Assembly: GCF_022682495.2 (NCBI RefSeq)
Contig: NC_071388.1
Coordinates: 15,797,171 to 15,861,170, forward strand
From: Desmodus rotundus
Taxonomy: Eukaryota; Chordata; Mammalia; Chiroptera; Phyllostomidae
DNA length: 64,000 bases
Direction of reading: 5' to 3'
The notes beneath the pieces were generated by a model. That model did not search any database. It saw only the letters and a program-made list of their open reading frames with translations, and was not told the origin of the DNA. The translations under genes were made by a program, and so were the position numbers. Shown piece after piece: positions 23,756-36,884 of the stretch. Every line of letters starts with the position of its first letter. The stretch's first letter is position 1.

Positions 23756-26565
23756 CATTAAGATAAACAATCAATAAAATAAAACGAAAATGTGAACTGA
23801 CTTGGTTTTCAGATTCCTGAAGTTGAACCCTTGTTTTGGTTCCTGCTTCTGATCAACACTTTTAGTCTAAGTATTATACTTTCCTTTTTGATCTTGGAGT
23901 TTGGGATCCTGCAAAGATCTTGGATTTTATAATCCCCCTGCATTTTGGAATTTTGTATTTTCAACTGAGAGCCAAGATATCGCATTGAGATCTGATGCTA
24001 AAATGTATGCTCATAATCACTCATAAACCTGCCTCAGAAATGCTGCCAATTGCTTCGGGTCCTAGATACTCAGTATCTAAGTTGGTTCCTTTACATCTTC
24101 AAATTCAAAAGTATAGGTGCTTTAATTTTTAATAATTTTCTACTATAGAAGCACAAAGTTTTCTAAAGATTGGTCAATTTTAGGAGTCAAATTGTATTTA
24201 TTTAGGACTTATCATGGAAAGGAGTCATTCTAGGTGCTGTTAGATTACAGAAATGAACCAGCTTCAGTTCAAATTAAGAAATCACATCAGTTCATCCACC
24301 TCACCATTAATGAGTAAAGAATATATCAGAAATGAAATATTCACACTTCATTAAGGACTTTTATAAAACAATGTCATGAACAGATTGGTTACTACTCAAT
24401 GATTCTGAAAATTCTCTTTGGTAACAAAGTTACTTTTTAAATAATGATAGAAGTAATCTAATCAGTAGGGAGCATTAGATACATCCACCCATACTGATAT
24501 GGAAGAAAGAATGTCAGAAAGGTACATAAGCAAAGTGCAAGGGTAGTGAAAAGAAGGTAACTAATATTGACCAAGTGCTGTGGAAGGACTTTGCAAGAAG
24601 CAAGTAGTCAAATGACCTAGTCATTTAGCAATCAGAATTGAGAAGAAATAAAATACCCCTTAAAACATGGAAAGAATACAATCAAGAACACGAGAAAGGA
24701 AGAAAGTCATTTTTCCAGTGATTTTTGGTACTTGGAGGCTTGAGAATTGGGGGCCAGATTGTGGCAATGCTTTTCTGATGTCATGAAAACAGGGTGAGCA
24801 TCACTGTGTATGAAGAGCTAAATGGAAATCTTGGACTTGCCTGATGGGTCTGTGATGTCCCTGCAGGAACAGGAAAGGGAGAAAATGAAGAGAGTGGAGA
24901 GGAGAGAAGGAAAAAAAAAAAACTTTGGAAAGTTTGACAGAAGATAACTTTATTTTCACTCTTATTGATTTGGGCCATTAGTTTATCCAATTTCTGACAT
25001 GTTTAAGAATATGAGAAAACTGTATGGATATGGTAATATTTGTTTAATTGTTTGATAGAGTGATTACTTAAGCCATCAAATAACTGTATTTATGCCACTC
25101 TCTTATTGTTTTATCTCATTTTTGAAAGGTGTTCCTGTGTAGATCTCTTGTGTCTTGGTATCTTCCATAATGTAAGTTTTTTTTCTTTATAGAACATATT
25201 TGGATAGTTTGTAAGACAAAGCAGTAAGATTCAGTGGTAGACAAAATTATCTGTCAAGAATAATTGCAGCTAACAATTGAGAGGGGGGGAGAGAACACTT
25301 AGCTTTTATTAACCCAAAAGAAAGAATAATCATACTGCATTTAATTATTTCCCCATGGGATAGAATAGATGAGACAGGTGTTAAAAAGAATCAAGGAGGT
25401 TAGTTAAATCCAATTCTGCACTAGTGGAGGACATAATAGCTCATAAACAATGAGCAAGTATAATTACATAAAATTGGGATAGCTGTGAAGAAAAACCTTT
25501 GATCAAAATTGTTTTTTTAATAAAATATAATCACGCCAGAAAGGGCATTTATTAAATAGTTACTCATACACCTTCTAAGATAATTCTTACAATTACACTA
25601 GATAACATATTTACAAATTAAGTGAAAGTTTGTAGTTGATATTTTCTATCAGAGGTTATAAACTGGTACTCTGTGGATATAGCATGAACAGTAATAATGT
25701 TTAATTTGATCTCCAATACTGCTTTAAAATGAACTTGAATGTCTTCTGAGAGGATGTTCACACTGAGGTTTGCGGGGATCTCAACCTTTCCGGTTCTCAC
25801 TAGCACAGTTAGCTACCTGCCAGGGTCTGTACTAGCATTAGATTTGCGGTCCCATGTGTTGAATGTCTTGATAACATGTTGGCTTATTTTTTTTTCCCTA
25901 GGAAAAAAATCTATTAGAAAGAAAAATATAATTTTGCATACTTTTAAAAATCACTCTTTCCATTAAATAATACATGTTGAAACATAGGATCATGAGATCA
26001 TATTATATCAGAAATCAACTGAATATTTTTCTATTTACTAATGAGCAGTGGAAGGAAAACTCCTCAGTAATCAGCTCACTCGGCAACATGCACTGAGCAG
26101 GAGCAAAGTGCTTATATCAAATTTGATTCAAATATAATTTTTCCTCGCCTCCATTTAGAATTTTGGCAACTCCAAGTATATGGAATGTCTTCCTTATAAA
26201 CTTTGTCTTGCCCAATTAGCTTTCAATGGTGCTTGAAATTCCCACTTGAATTGCCTTATGTTGACCTGTCCATTTTAATCAAGTTAAATACTACCTGGGA
26301 GGAAGATGTATTAGCCATCACTTAGGCTCAAATTAGTCTATCTGAACCTATTACTGCACATTATCAACCAGCACAAAAGAGTGCCGTAGGACACTGGTTC
26401 TCAAATCATTCAAATACCACACTGCAGGGAGGCCGGGCACACTGGGTGGAAAGCCATGCGGTACTAACACAGTACTCTCATAAACATTAAATACATATTT
26501 TCAGTTGTGTTAAATCCAATGTCATTGCATTCTGTAGCCCCAAATTATAGGAAAATCAAAGATTT
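23756..26565. other. Intron stretch, no recognised element
   Basis: AT-rich sequence. A short purine tract lies near 24870-24920. A segment at 25618-25870 starting 'cagaggttataaactggtac' may be old DNA-transposon debris, but no family can be assigned. No coding signal. Confidence 0.45.
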
Positions 26566-26580
26566 AAAGATTTTAATGGG

Positions 26581-26783
26581 CCCTGGCTGGTGTGGCTTAG
26601 TGGATTGAGCGCTGGCCTGCAAACCAAAGGGTTGCAGGTTTGATTTCCAGATCAGGGCACATGCCTGGGTTGCCAGCCAGGTCCCCAGTAGGGGGCTCTT
26701 GAGAGGCAACCACACATTGATGTTTCCCTCTCTCCTTCTCCCTCCCTTCTCCTCTCTCTAAAAATAAGTAAAATCTTTTAAAA
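26581..26783 (+). repeat. Ves SINE with 14-bp target duplication
   Basis: Full-length Ves: head ccctggctggtgtggcttag, A/B-box-like region (gtggcttagtgg and ggtttgatttcc), pyrimidine-rich 3' half, A-rich tail. It is flanked by perfect copies of aaagattttaatgg at 26566-26579 and 26784-26797. Confidence 0.95.
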
Positions 26784-26797
26784 AAAGATTTTAATGG

Positions 26798-28639
26798 AAG
26801 AAAAAATTCAATTATGAATATTTCATCCAATTTAAATTTTAACAAATTTTATATTTTATCTGCAGAAAGTCTTGTTTGATACAAAATTACTATATCATAG
26901 TCCTAAAGAATAGGGGTGGGTGGGGGGAATAATTCTGTAAAAGAGTGTTAATGGAGCGCTAGAAAGAAGGTAGTCAGTTATTTTGAACTTAACATGACAC
27001 TGTCAGGCAAGTCATCATCTTAGTAAGAATTTGTCAGGGAACAGAAAAAAAAAACTACTTTATTGAATATACACACTGCCTATAAAACACTTCTGCATTT
27101 CAGAAATGTAAACACATGTTTATAATATGAGATAACTAAATATGGAGTTCCTAATATTCCAATATTAGAGGAGTTCTCATAATATGAGAAGTTCCAATAA
27201 TTTTCCTGGGTTGGCCAAATAAAGAAGGAAATATGACAAATGGGTACTTTTTCAGCACCTTGGGAAACAGCTCTCTGAACCACAGTTGTAAGGAGAATCA
27301 AGCTCCACTGCCTTAAGGCATTGCATGCAATGTATTACCTTCTCTTATATGCATCTAGAATTGTGGAATACCAGATAAAAGGTTATTGAAGAAAAAATTG
27401 ATTCAGATGTAGGAAAATAATCTACGTTCTTCTTGATTTACCTTCCAGGTGACATTATACTCCACCTTGATTTATTGTTATCATCATCATCATCATCATC
27501 ATTATCATTAGTATTCTTTACCACATAATTGGAAAAGATAAAGAGAAATAGAGGGTCAGAGTAAATCAAAGCTTTCTTGTAAATTAGCATTATTTGACCT
27601 TCAAGATACTTTTCTAACTCACTGAGTTAACCAACACAGTAGATACCTGGGCATTCATTTTAATATCTTAAAAAAACATTTCCCAAGTAGATTGCATGCT
27701 ATTATTTAATGTGAAGTACAAGTTTAATCAAAGTCTGTTGTTTCTAATTTGAGAGCAAAGTGTTTTGGTAAAATATGAAAATGGTAAATCTTAATGAACT
27801 CTATACATTTCTGAAAACAAAGATACTTAAGCATTAGTCAAGGAACAATGAGTAGAGCATTAAGAGATTATAAAGGAAAAAGTAAAGGTACTCAGTCACT
27901 AAATGATAAGTAAAATTATATTATTCAAATGGTGAAAAGATACCAACAACTCACACACACACACACATATTGACTTAAAGATCGCATTTTGGGTTACTGT
28001 TATACAACCACAAAGGAAGGTGGTTGTTTTATAAGCTGCAGAAGTCAAAGCTCAGGGAAGAGCTAAGCATATGACCATCAAGTCAGGCTCTCGCCTCCTG
28101 CGGATTTACACTGTCCACATTTCCATTTAACTGCATGAACAAAAGCTCCAAGGTCGACCTTCCCCCATCCCCTCTGTCTTTCCCCTCCCAGCCTCTGACT
28201 GTCATTCCTCTCTCTGTCCTCAACCCTCAACTTTAAGACTTTAAAGGCAGTTTAAACTGATATTTTAAAAATAAAAGACAGGCGGAAAACTTGCTATGCA
28301 GTAATGAGCAGAAGTAGAAAATAATTCCCTCCGATTTGATCAAATTAAACTGGACAAAGAAAAGCAGGTGTGGGTAAGAACAATATGCATTTCTCCCACT
28401 TTATGCTTTAATACTATAATTACACAGCAAAATGAATCTACATAGAGAAAGCTGGTTATGATAAACAATATGATTATACAGTAACTCATTGCACTTTACA
28501 TAGAGTTCCTCAGGGGATAAAAATAATTCATCACAAATTATAGAGTAGTTATATTTCACTTTCACAGTAATTATTTTAGGAATACCTAGATAGATGTTCA
28601 TTCATCAAAAGCACTGTTAGTGAAATGCAGACGTTCAGG
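26798..28639. other. Intron stretch with small simple repeats
   Basis: It contains (atc)n at 27477-27503 and (ca)n at about 27951-27967. A small hairpin (acaaccac / gtggttgt) lies at 28004-28027. Nothing coding was recognised. Confidence 0.6.
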
Positions 28640-28740
28640 AATAAAACTATACAGGTGATATCCTAGAATTGTACACATAAAACCTATGTAATTTTATTAA
28701 CCAATGTTACCCCAGTAAACTGAATACAAACTAATAATTT
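28640..28740 (+). repeat. Older L1 3' terminus
   Basis: 'tagaattgtacacataaaac', 'ctatgtaattttattaacc' and 'aatgttaccccagtaaa' match the end of an older L1 subfamily (consensus 'aatgtcaccccaataaa'). Confidence 0.75.
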
Positions 28741-29201
28741 TGAGAGAGAATACATACATTAAAAAGCATTGCTCGGGCATTTTATATGTGCATCTTGGAA
28801 TTAGCACCATGGTCCCCATGCTATTGTAAGATAGGGTCTATCTCACCTTCCTTGAATAGGACCTATCCCTAATTCTTTATTCTTTCTGTCATAAGTCTCC
28901 CTGACACATGTGTGCTTTGTGACCTGTTCTAGTGAACGAGCTATGGTGTCACAAGCCATTTACATTTCCATCTTCTAATCAGTGTCTGAGTTCCAGAAAA
29001 TGGCCTAGACTTATTTTTTTAATAGTCTCAAGTATTTCTTAAGAGAGGTTGTCCCCAATGTCAGCACCAAAGCTAAAGCCAGCCAACTGCAATAGGGAGA
29101 ACAGCTGCAAAGACTTACTTCTCAACATATTTTAATAGCAAAATGAATTCTCACTAACTGATTAGCCACAAGCATGGTTTCTCCCTCTTTTTTAAAAAAA
29201 A

Positions 29202-29402
29202 AGATTTCATTTATTTATTTTTAGAAAGAGGGTAAGGGAGGAAGAAAGAGAGGGAGAGAAACATCAATGTGTGGTTGCCTTTCACGTGCCCCCTACTGGA
29301 GACCTGGCCTGTAACCCAGGCACGTGCCCTGACTGGGAATCGAGTGGTCAACCCTTTGGTTCCCAGGCCAGCACTCCGTACACTGAGCCACACCAGCCAG
29401 GG
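29202..29402 (-). repeat. Ves SINE
   Basis: The complement starts 'ccctggctggtgtggctcag' and shows all Ves segments, ending in a (taaa)n/A-rich tail seen as tttcatttatttattttt. No clear target duplication. Three overlapping open frames here are SINE sequence. Confidence 0.93.
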
Positions 29403-29989
29403 TGCATGTCTATACTTCTTAACACCAGAAAAAGGGGAATACAACACCAAACACATTTCAACTAGTAATAATTGATCTTCTGCTAAACTTTGGGAGCTAT
29501 CATACTCTTCCTACAAAGAATTAATAGTATTTTATGATTTTTTTCAAGGTGTAACTCTTATATGGCCAAAAATATCTATGCATTGTACATTACATCTTCC
29601 TGTAGTTCTAAGACATTAGCTCTTCATTAATAGAAATATTGCACCTTTGGGACACTGAGTTTACTTCAACCATGGCCTGCAATGACATTTGATCATTGCT
29701 TTAATTTTTGAAACTCTGGAATGATCTGTCCAATGGGTTTTCTGTATCTCTTTTAAGATTCCTTGTTTTATCTCTCACTTGTATGAAGTATTCATTTACA
29801 TTATTTATGATACCTTAGCTGATAGTCTATTTGGTTTTACTCCTTGAAATAGGAGGTCTAAAATGCACAGGTAACAAGGTCTTTTCTCTAAATCTTTTCT
29901 TCAATCACTCCCCCTGTTATTCTCATTTTTTCTCTGATTGGCAAAGTGTTACTCACTTCCTACATACTCCTTTCCCTTGCTGATCATTT

Positions 29990-30640
29990 CAAAAGCTTGC
30001 CTGCGTTACATGCCACACAGTCAGCTCCGACTCCTGGTGACAGTAAGAACGAGTGATGTCCACTGTGTCTTTTTCTCAACAGCCCTGATCAACTCCCATA
30101 GACTCGGACCTATGACTTTTTTTAAGTAGTCAATTCATCTCATATTTGATCTACCTCTTTTCCTGCTGCCTTCTAGTTTTCAAAGCATTAACATCTTTTG
30201 CATGGAGCCTGCTTTCTCATAACATGCCCAAAGTAGGACAGCTTCGGTTTTGTCACTTTTGCTTCCAGGGATGTGTCAGACTTAATTTGTTGTAGAACCA
30301 ACTTGTCTTTCTCGGTTCCAGGGTACCAATAGAGCACTCCTCCAGCATATTTCAAATAAGTCATTTTTTTTCTATCAGTCGTTTTCACTGTCCAACTTTT
30401 GCATCCATGCGTAGCAGTTGGCAATATGTGTGTGTGGATGATCTTAGCCTTGGTCTCTAACAACACGTCTTTGCTCTTGGGGATCTTTCCTAAATTCTTC
30501 CATTTCCATCCTTCTGCATCTCAGTCTCCCTTGGTTTCTGGAGTCTCCATTTGAATTGATGACAGAACCAAGGTAAAAGAATTTTTTAGCACTTTTGATA
30601 TCTTCATCAAAAACCTTAACCAGCAAACATTTGTAGTTCT
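29990..30640 (-). pseudogene. RTE-like LINE remnant (reverse transcriptase C-terminal region)
   Basis: Two minus-strand frames, 30444-30626 and 30188-30466, overlap out of phase. They show motifs typical of the C-terminal part of RTE/BovB-type reverse transcriptases: 'FFYLGSVINSNGD' (compare F-x-LGS-x-I-x-x-DGD), then 'THGCKSWTVK' (compare YGCESWT), then 'KLSYFGHVMRK' (compare L-x-YFGHLMR). The reading frame is broken by at least one frameshift. The part at 29990-30187 matches the 3' UTR-like phrase 'cagctccgactcctggtgac', which recalls SINE/RTE tails. It is a dead, 5'-truncated copy. The exact family (an ancient mammalian RTE or a younger one) is unknown. Confidence 0.7.
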
Positions 30641-30649
30641 ACTTTGTAC

Positions 30650-30742
30650 ATATTGCCTTTCCATTCCTACCACCCGATATAGTTCCAGGAATTAATGGAT
30701 GCTCAACAATTACGATGTAATGACTAACTAAATGAATGACGA
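30650..30742 (-). repeat. Possible L2/MIR 3' tail
   Basis: 'atagttccaggaattaatgg' and 'gatgctcaacaattacgatg', followed by 'aactaaatgaatgacg', resemble the 'gctcaataaatatttgttgaatgaatga' end. Weak match. Confidence 0.35.
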
Positions 30743-31811
30743 GTTCTACAGTCTTTTTCTAAAATCCAGTATGTAAATATCTCTGGATGTTTGCTTAATA
30801 ATTTTACCTTCAGGCTCTCAACCTAGATTTCTAGGTAGAACTTATTTTTACAATTAGTGTTTATCTTCCTCCTTGAACCATCAGTAATGAAGATAATTTT
30901 TTAACTTTCTGGACCAAACTTTACTGATGAAAGCACAACATAGGTGAAGCAGACATTGGTCAACAGAGTTATAAGAAGGATGAAAATTTTTGTACCAAAT
31001 CTTAGCTTATGTTAAAAAAAAAAGTTAAATCAGAGCCTTTATTTCAGTTCATTAAATTACCTGAAATAAACCCTTTACAACCTGGCAAGTGCTTCACATG
31101 AATGGAGTTGGCAAGCTTTCTGAAACAGCTTACCATTAGAGCCCTCTCCACCATCTGCCTTGCTGCAGCGGGGCAAAGCACATGTGACTTGGATGGAATC
31201 AATCTGGGTTACAGCTCAGACTCCATCACATATCTTCAGAGAGCGTGGCCAAGTTAATTACCATATATGTGTTTTAATTGCATAATTTATTAAATATGGA
31301 AATCAACAGCCATATGCTAAACACTTCAAAGGAGAACTTAGAAGTTTAAGTAAATAGGACTGGCCTATAAAAACTGTGAAAATACAACACGGTCTTTTTG
31401 TCATCATTAGTATGGAGTAGTTAAGCTCTTTTCATACAGACATCAGGAAGCTATGATTGTTTTAAGGTCATTAGAAATAATTTGCAAAAATGCAATATAT
31501 TTTGAAAAGCCTTTTTTTTGGTATTGTCATTTTTTTCTGACTTTTAAAAGTCAGGTGACTTTTTGGTTTTGACTGCAGGTGTTTGGGACACATAATGGTC
31601 CAAAGTATCTTCTGGATGTATTAATATTACTGTACAAAAATAGAATATTATAGTTTTCAAAGCACTTCCAGAACCTTTATATTGGTCGCTTTGCTAGAAT
31701 CACTATAACAGAGTACTGCAGGTGATCTGGTTCTGGCAGTTTTAACTCTGTCAGTGTAACGCCGATGATGCTGTCATTTACAACAAGAAAAACCACTGTG
31801 ATATTTATAAT

Positions 31812-31980
31812 GGACTCATTTGTGCCAAAACCTGTTCTAAAAGCTTTAAAAATATTAACACATCCTCATAACCCTGCGAAATAAGTATGTAATTATCCCT
31901 ATTTTTAAAAATAACTCGCCTAAGTTTACTAAAAAAAGCCCTTAATAAGTAATGATATTTTACTGGGCACAATTCATCCT
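31812..31980 (+). repeat. Probable MIR fragment
   Basis: 'aaaacctgttctaaaagctt', 'acacatcctcataaccctgc' and 'gaaataagtatgtaattatc' follow the MIR 5' half. It is diverged. A further degraded piece may lie at 32085-32190. Confidence 0.6.
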
Positions 31981-32808
31981 AAATGATAGGAGGATTCCCC
32001 AATGCCTCAGAGGATCAATGTGGGAAAAATATAACATGGTCGATATAAAAGAATTTAAATGACAAATTATTATAAATTACCCAGTTTTGCAGAAGAATAA
32101 TTGCAACTCGAGAGAGGATTTCACAATTTAGATAATCAGTGATGCAACCAGAACTAGTATCAAGGTTAAATATACTTCAGCCACACCTACCTGGTTCTCA
32201 TGTAAGGGGGAAAAAATAAAGCATCTTTCCCACTGGCTGGATATGCAACATTGTAGTCCAAAAAATCAATTTTCTTTCGAGAAGGAGTTCAGACGGAATT
32301 ACAGGTTTTTGTTTTAAGATATTTTCACAAATTAACCTGAAACATTTTTGCATGTTGTTATCACTTGAATAGTTAAAACCTCCTAAACTTTTGGGAGAAA
32401 ACGTTTGTGCTTGTACACATTACATTTCATGTATGTATGCTACCACAAGGGGGAATAATAGATTGTAATTCATAAAAGGGTGACAAAAAAACATCAGGTA
32501 TTTGATATAGTCTTATTTAAAACAATTTTAATTTTAATCTTGCTTTTAACACTAATTCAATAGAGGCATTTTGCACCGCTGGAAATCTGTATGTAGCTTA
32601 CATACAACTTCTAGAAGAAACAACAAGTAGTTGTGTTATCATGTAGTTGATGGAGTCATTTGTGTGTGTGCATGCATGAAGGAGAAATGAGAAAGAAGAA
32701 ATGAGAAAGAAATGAGGAGAGAGGCAGAAAATTAGTTAAAGATTTTCTTAAGGCAATCTTTGGAAGGGAAAATGTGAGATTATCTAATATAATTTACATA
32801 CATGTATA

Positions 32809-33474
32809 TGAGGTCTGTCCAAAAAGTATCCAGGCATGTAATATGAAAAATAGAGACATTGACTGAAGAAGATACAAGATACAAGTAACGATGTACATAG
32901 GACAATGATGCCTCAGATTAGGCACCTTGGGACCTCACACAGTTCTTCCTATCACAATCTGCTGTCCTGTTATGTTTTCCTGAATCTCATCAATGGTCTT
33001 AAATCTCTTCCCTTGCAAAGGTGATTTAGTTTTGGGAAAAGCTAAAAGTAATAGGGCACCACATCTGTGCTGTAATGGGGCTGAGTCACCTGGGTGATTT
33101 GATATTTCACCAAAAAACTCTGCACGATGCATGAGTAGGAATGTTGTCTTAATGAATCTGCCAATCACCGGTTGGGCAGAGTCACAGCATTCTGAATCAT
33201 CAGAATAGTTTCTGCAGAGAAATGTTCAAGCTTAATGCAAAATTTGATGCAGAGTAATTGCTCAACTAGCTCAGTCTTTCTGAATGCCAGAGTAACACAG
33301 GACACATGCCCACTCAGTGGTGTCTACCGCCCCCTACTGACTACTTACAGTGAAGTCGTCATTGTTCACACCTGTGCATTCAGTCCACTCTCCTTGGCTG
33401 TCAGGTTACATTGATGGTGTGTAAACTGTTCTCTTTATATTAACAATGCCTTGACTTTTTCCAGAAAGACATTC
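32809..33474 (-). mobile_element. Mariner-type DNA transposon, internally deleted
   Basis: The left end (tgaggtctgtccaaaaagta) and the complement of the right end (gtctttctggaaaaagtcaa) form diverged TIRs, and TA dinucleotides flank the element at 32807-32808 and 33475-33476. On the minus strand, frame 32935-33168 reads the C-terminal transposase: 'FPKTKSPLQGKRF' and 'TIDEIQENITGQ' correspond to the mariner F-x-x-LK-x-x-L-x-G-x-RF ... EIQE region. At about 666 bp it is roughly half the usual 1.3 kb. The upstream coding part is missing, with a likely deletion junction near 33170-33200. It cannot encode a transposase and belongs to a mariner group spread in bats. Confidence 0.85.
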
Positions 33475-33488
33475 ATATTTATATATAG

Positions 33489-33532
33489 GTCATATATAAG
33501 TCATATATAAGTCATGTATAAGTCATGTATAT
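33489..33532. repeat. 11-bp tandem repeat, four units
   Basis: Four adjacent units of gtcatatataa, the third with one change and the fourth with a change or two, just right of the mariner end. Flanked by (ta)n sequence. Confidence 0.8.
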
Positions 33533-34745
33533 ATACACACATTTATGTATAAAATATAAATCACATATATTTGATTTCAATTTACCTTTAATCTTAATCT
33601 TTAAAATGCTAATCCATAAATGTATTTAAATAAAACTGCATGTATTTTATATACTAGGGTATTTTCATTTTAATTCTACAATATCCTGTAGGTAGACGTA
33701 TCAGTGAGACGGTATGCTTTAACAGAAGAAAAAATTCCCAACTTTTTGGGAATCAGTGTCTAAATTTTAGTCATGAATAGCCACTAATGTTATGACCATC
33801 AGCACATCATGTAAATGTTGTAAAGGTGATTTGATAATTTGATGGTGTTTGATACCTGCAAATTCAATGAATAAAAATCAAAAACTTCACATTTTACTAA
33901 TAGGACCCTACCATCAATTACAACAGTGAGTCATTCTTAAGCAAAGTCAATAATTGATTTTTATGGACATTTGCTGCCTACAAAACATAATAACCTGTAT
34001 ATACATTACGGGTAACAGACTGTGCCTACTGTTCCCGCCATTGACCACATATTTTCCCTCTTAGAATATTCTGTTCCAGATGGTTCCTTGGACTGGCAAC
34101 ACCTGAAGATGGTGGTAGTGGCTTACACCCTCTCCCTTTTCATATAGAAACATTGTATTTTTTACTATGGGTTGCAAATGCCTCCGGGAGAAATTCTTCA
34201 CCAACCCTTTTAGCCCCGAGCTTGCTAATATCCGAATTTACAGTTTGAATAAATATTTAATTTAAAGAACAAACATGCTAGTGAAAAAGCTAAAGAAGAT
34301 CAAGGAGCTCTATGTATCTCTCTCTTTTGTACAATGTAAACCCCCTAGTTTATTGTTCAATAAATGCTGACAGCATTAGGAAACATTCTCATATGAAGGG
34401 AACTGGGAATCTAATTTCATTTAGTCCAGCTGTATCTGGAGATTACAAATGCTTCCATTATAGGCTGTAATGACCCAGCAAGAGGAATTGCTCTGAGAAA
34501 ATTATGCCATGTGATTGAAGCCTTTATCAGCATTATAGGAGGAGTGGCCACTTTGCAATGCTAGGAAATTAAGGCAAACAAAGTCTCAGAACTTCTAGGT
34601 GACTGCATTTGGGGAAAAATGGTCATTGTATTGCACCTCTTTACAAAAGAGACTACTATCCTAATGGTTGTTGCTAAAATGACTAAGATTCAATTTTTAC
34701 ATTTTACCCTTTTGGAAAGTGGTTTCAGGTAGACCTGAGCCATGA
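33533..34745. other. Intron stretch, no recognised element
   Basis: AT-rich sequence without recognised repeats, genes or strong secondary structure. Confidence 0.5.
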
Positions 34746-34870
34746 GGAAGGTTCTAGTCAAGGGACACAAAAAACCCATGGACAGGGACAACAGGGTGGG
34801 GATTGACTGGCAGTGGGGAGCAGGCAGGGGAGAGCAACAGGTGAAAACTGTAATTGAAAAGCAATAAAAG
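34746..34870 (+). repeat. L1 3' end, very short
   Basis: 'acccatggacagggacaaca', then a G-rich run, then 'actgtaattgaaaagcaata' is the last 125 bp or so of a bat L1. It is strongly 5'-truncated. Confidence 0.8.
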
Positions 34871-36884
34871 AATGTAGACTTGAGCTAACAAATGCTAATG
34901 ATAAGAGGAAAAATACTGAAACACCCCTATTTAATTAAAAACAAAAACTTACTTTTAAAGTTAGACTTAAACTAAAAATTCATGGTTATAAATATTTCTA
35001 ATTTCATCATGATCTGCTTCCTTATTTTCATACATAATAACATATTTGGTCTTCTATGAATTGTGTTCAAAATAAATTTTAGTCCATAATTAAAAGGCAA
35101 TTTGTAAAATTTTCAGTGCACAGTGTCAGAATACCCTTTGGCTAAGAAAACTTAAGTGCCGTTTTAAAGAAAAGAAAATGAGATCAATTAGTTTTCTCAT
35201 GTTTTGTCCTTATGATCAATTCTTATGACAAACTTCTACAGCAAATGAAGGAAACTAATATCCCTTGTGAGAATTTATCATGATGATATAGTTTTTAGCG
35301 TGAAGGATTAAAATGCATTGAGCAAAATATTTCAAAGGGGTAGGAGATCCTTCAAAGGCCTTGCCCTTTATTTTTTTTATTATCTATAATTTAGCCTTTA
35401 ATAATGCCTAATACTTCCAAGCAATGCAAAACATAAATATTGTTTAAAAAACCCACCTTAAACCACGACTTTATTGTATAATTGATGGATTAAATTTAAC
35501 TTTTTTGCTAATGCTTTTTATTAAGATAATATTACAGAACAGAAAATTGAATTTACTTTTCATTAAAATTTCTTCAAAGATAAGTCTGAAGTTAATTTGG
35601 AGAACAGAACACGTTAAACTGATTACTGCCCAGCATTATGTGTGGTCTGGTGGGGGTCAGAGGAGGGGTAAACAAACCAGATATTTTTAATCTGGGAGAG
35701 AAGCCTGTATGTAAACATGATCTTGGGGCCATGAAGTAAGCCAAAATATCATGCAAAGGAAAACTTTGTCAGAGGTTAAAAAACTGGGGTTCTTAATTAT
35801 GCAGGAATTAAAAATTCTACCCCTGAGTTTAGATGTTAGAAACAGAAACTAGTAGTCACAATGCCCATAATTAAGCCATATTTGCTGTGCAATATATACC
35901 TATGCCAAGGGTTTTACGTTCTAACTACCTACTGACATAGCTATTAGAGAAAGAAGTTAGGACTTCTCTTCAGAAGTTCTAATAACAAAACATCTCAGAA
36001 AATTCTGAACCACAGTGACAATACAATCTGATCCCTCAGAGCTCTCTGCAGGATTAAGTACTCCACTAAATGGAACGCCTGACTAATGAAAGGATTATGG
36101 AATTAGATTGTCATGCCTATTACAGCTGTATTATTTCTGTTTATTCTCCTGAAAATACCAACCATATGTCTCCAGAAATAGGATTAAATATCAACCAGTA
36201 ATTAATGACTTGAAAAGCAGAGAAACCAGGAATAAAAACATAAATAATGAGCAGAATTCTAATTTTAACAGGTTTGGCCTTAAGGAAAAAAAAAATCAAA
36301 GCAAAAAAAATCAGAAATACTGAAAATGGACAAATCAGGTAGACAATTGTGCTAAACCAGGACTGTATACTTCACTCTAGTTTTTCAACTCGGTTGAAGT
36401 GCCTAAGTTAAAGATTCTGTTATTCTTACTGACACTGGGTAACACGGAATGCATGTAGACTTCACGTTTCATTTATAATACGCACTCACACACACATAGA
36501 GTGATCTTTGTAGATACTGCTTGCACCTGAGAGTTTGCTATTATTAGATAGGTTTATAGGTCACAATATGCTTTGACCCAAAACAATAAAGGGTTTTATA
36601 AACACTACAGTGTCATAAGCTTAATTCCAAAGTTCCCAAGTTTAATAGACTTTAATTTGAAAATGCTTACAAAAGTAGAAACAATAATCTTTCATTTATA
36701 TCAAAAATTATTTCATCTGAGCACAGTCCTCATTTTCAAGTTATACATTATGCACTTTCATAAAGGTAAAACTACTAAATATAAATATAAATATATATTA
36801 TTTTGAAGGTAGATTTCTCTCATCAAAACCAACACTTTCACCTATTAATAGTTGGACATATTTTTTAGATATTAAACCAAAATG
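34871..36884. other. Intron stretch, no recognised element
   Basis: AT-rich sequence. The open frames at 35505-35690 and 36573-36806 carry no motif. A G-rich spot (tctggtgggggtcagaggag) lies near 35645. Confidence 0.5.

Noticed and set aside
26581..26660. tRNA-like gene at the head of a Ves SINE (also at 42377, 2687 and the minus-strand copies)
   Set aside because: The A/B-box resemblance is the tRNA ancestry of the SINE. A cloverleaf with proper acceptor pairing is not apparent, and SINE tails and target duplications are present.
27477..27503. Regular repeats suggestive of a CRISPR array
   Set aside because: These are 3-bp microsatellite units without spacers in a mammalian intron.
32935..33168. 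A possible intact transposase gene
   Set aside because: Only about 77 codons of the C-terminal part are open. The catalytic core is missing and the element is about half length.
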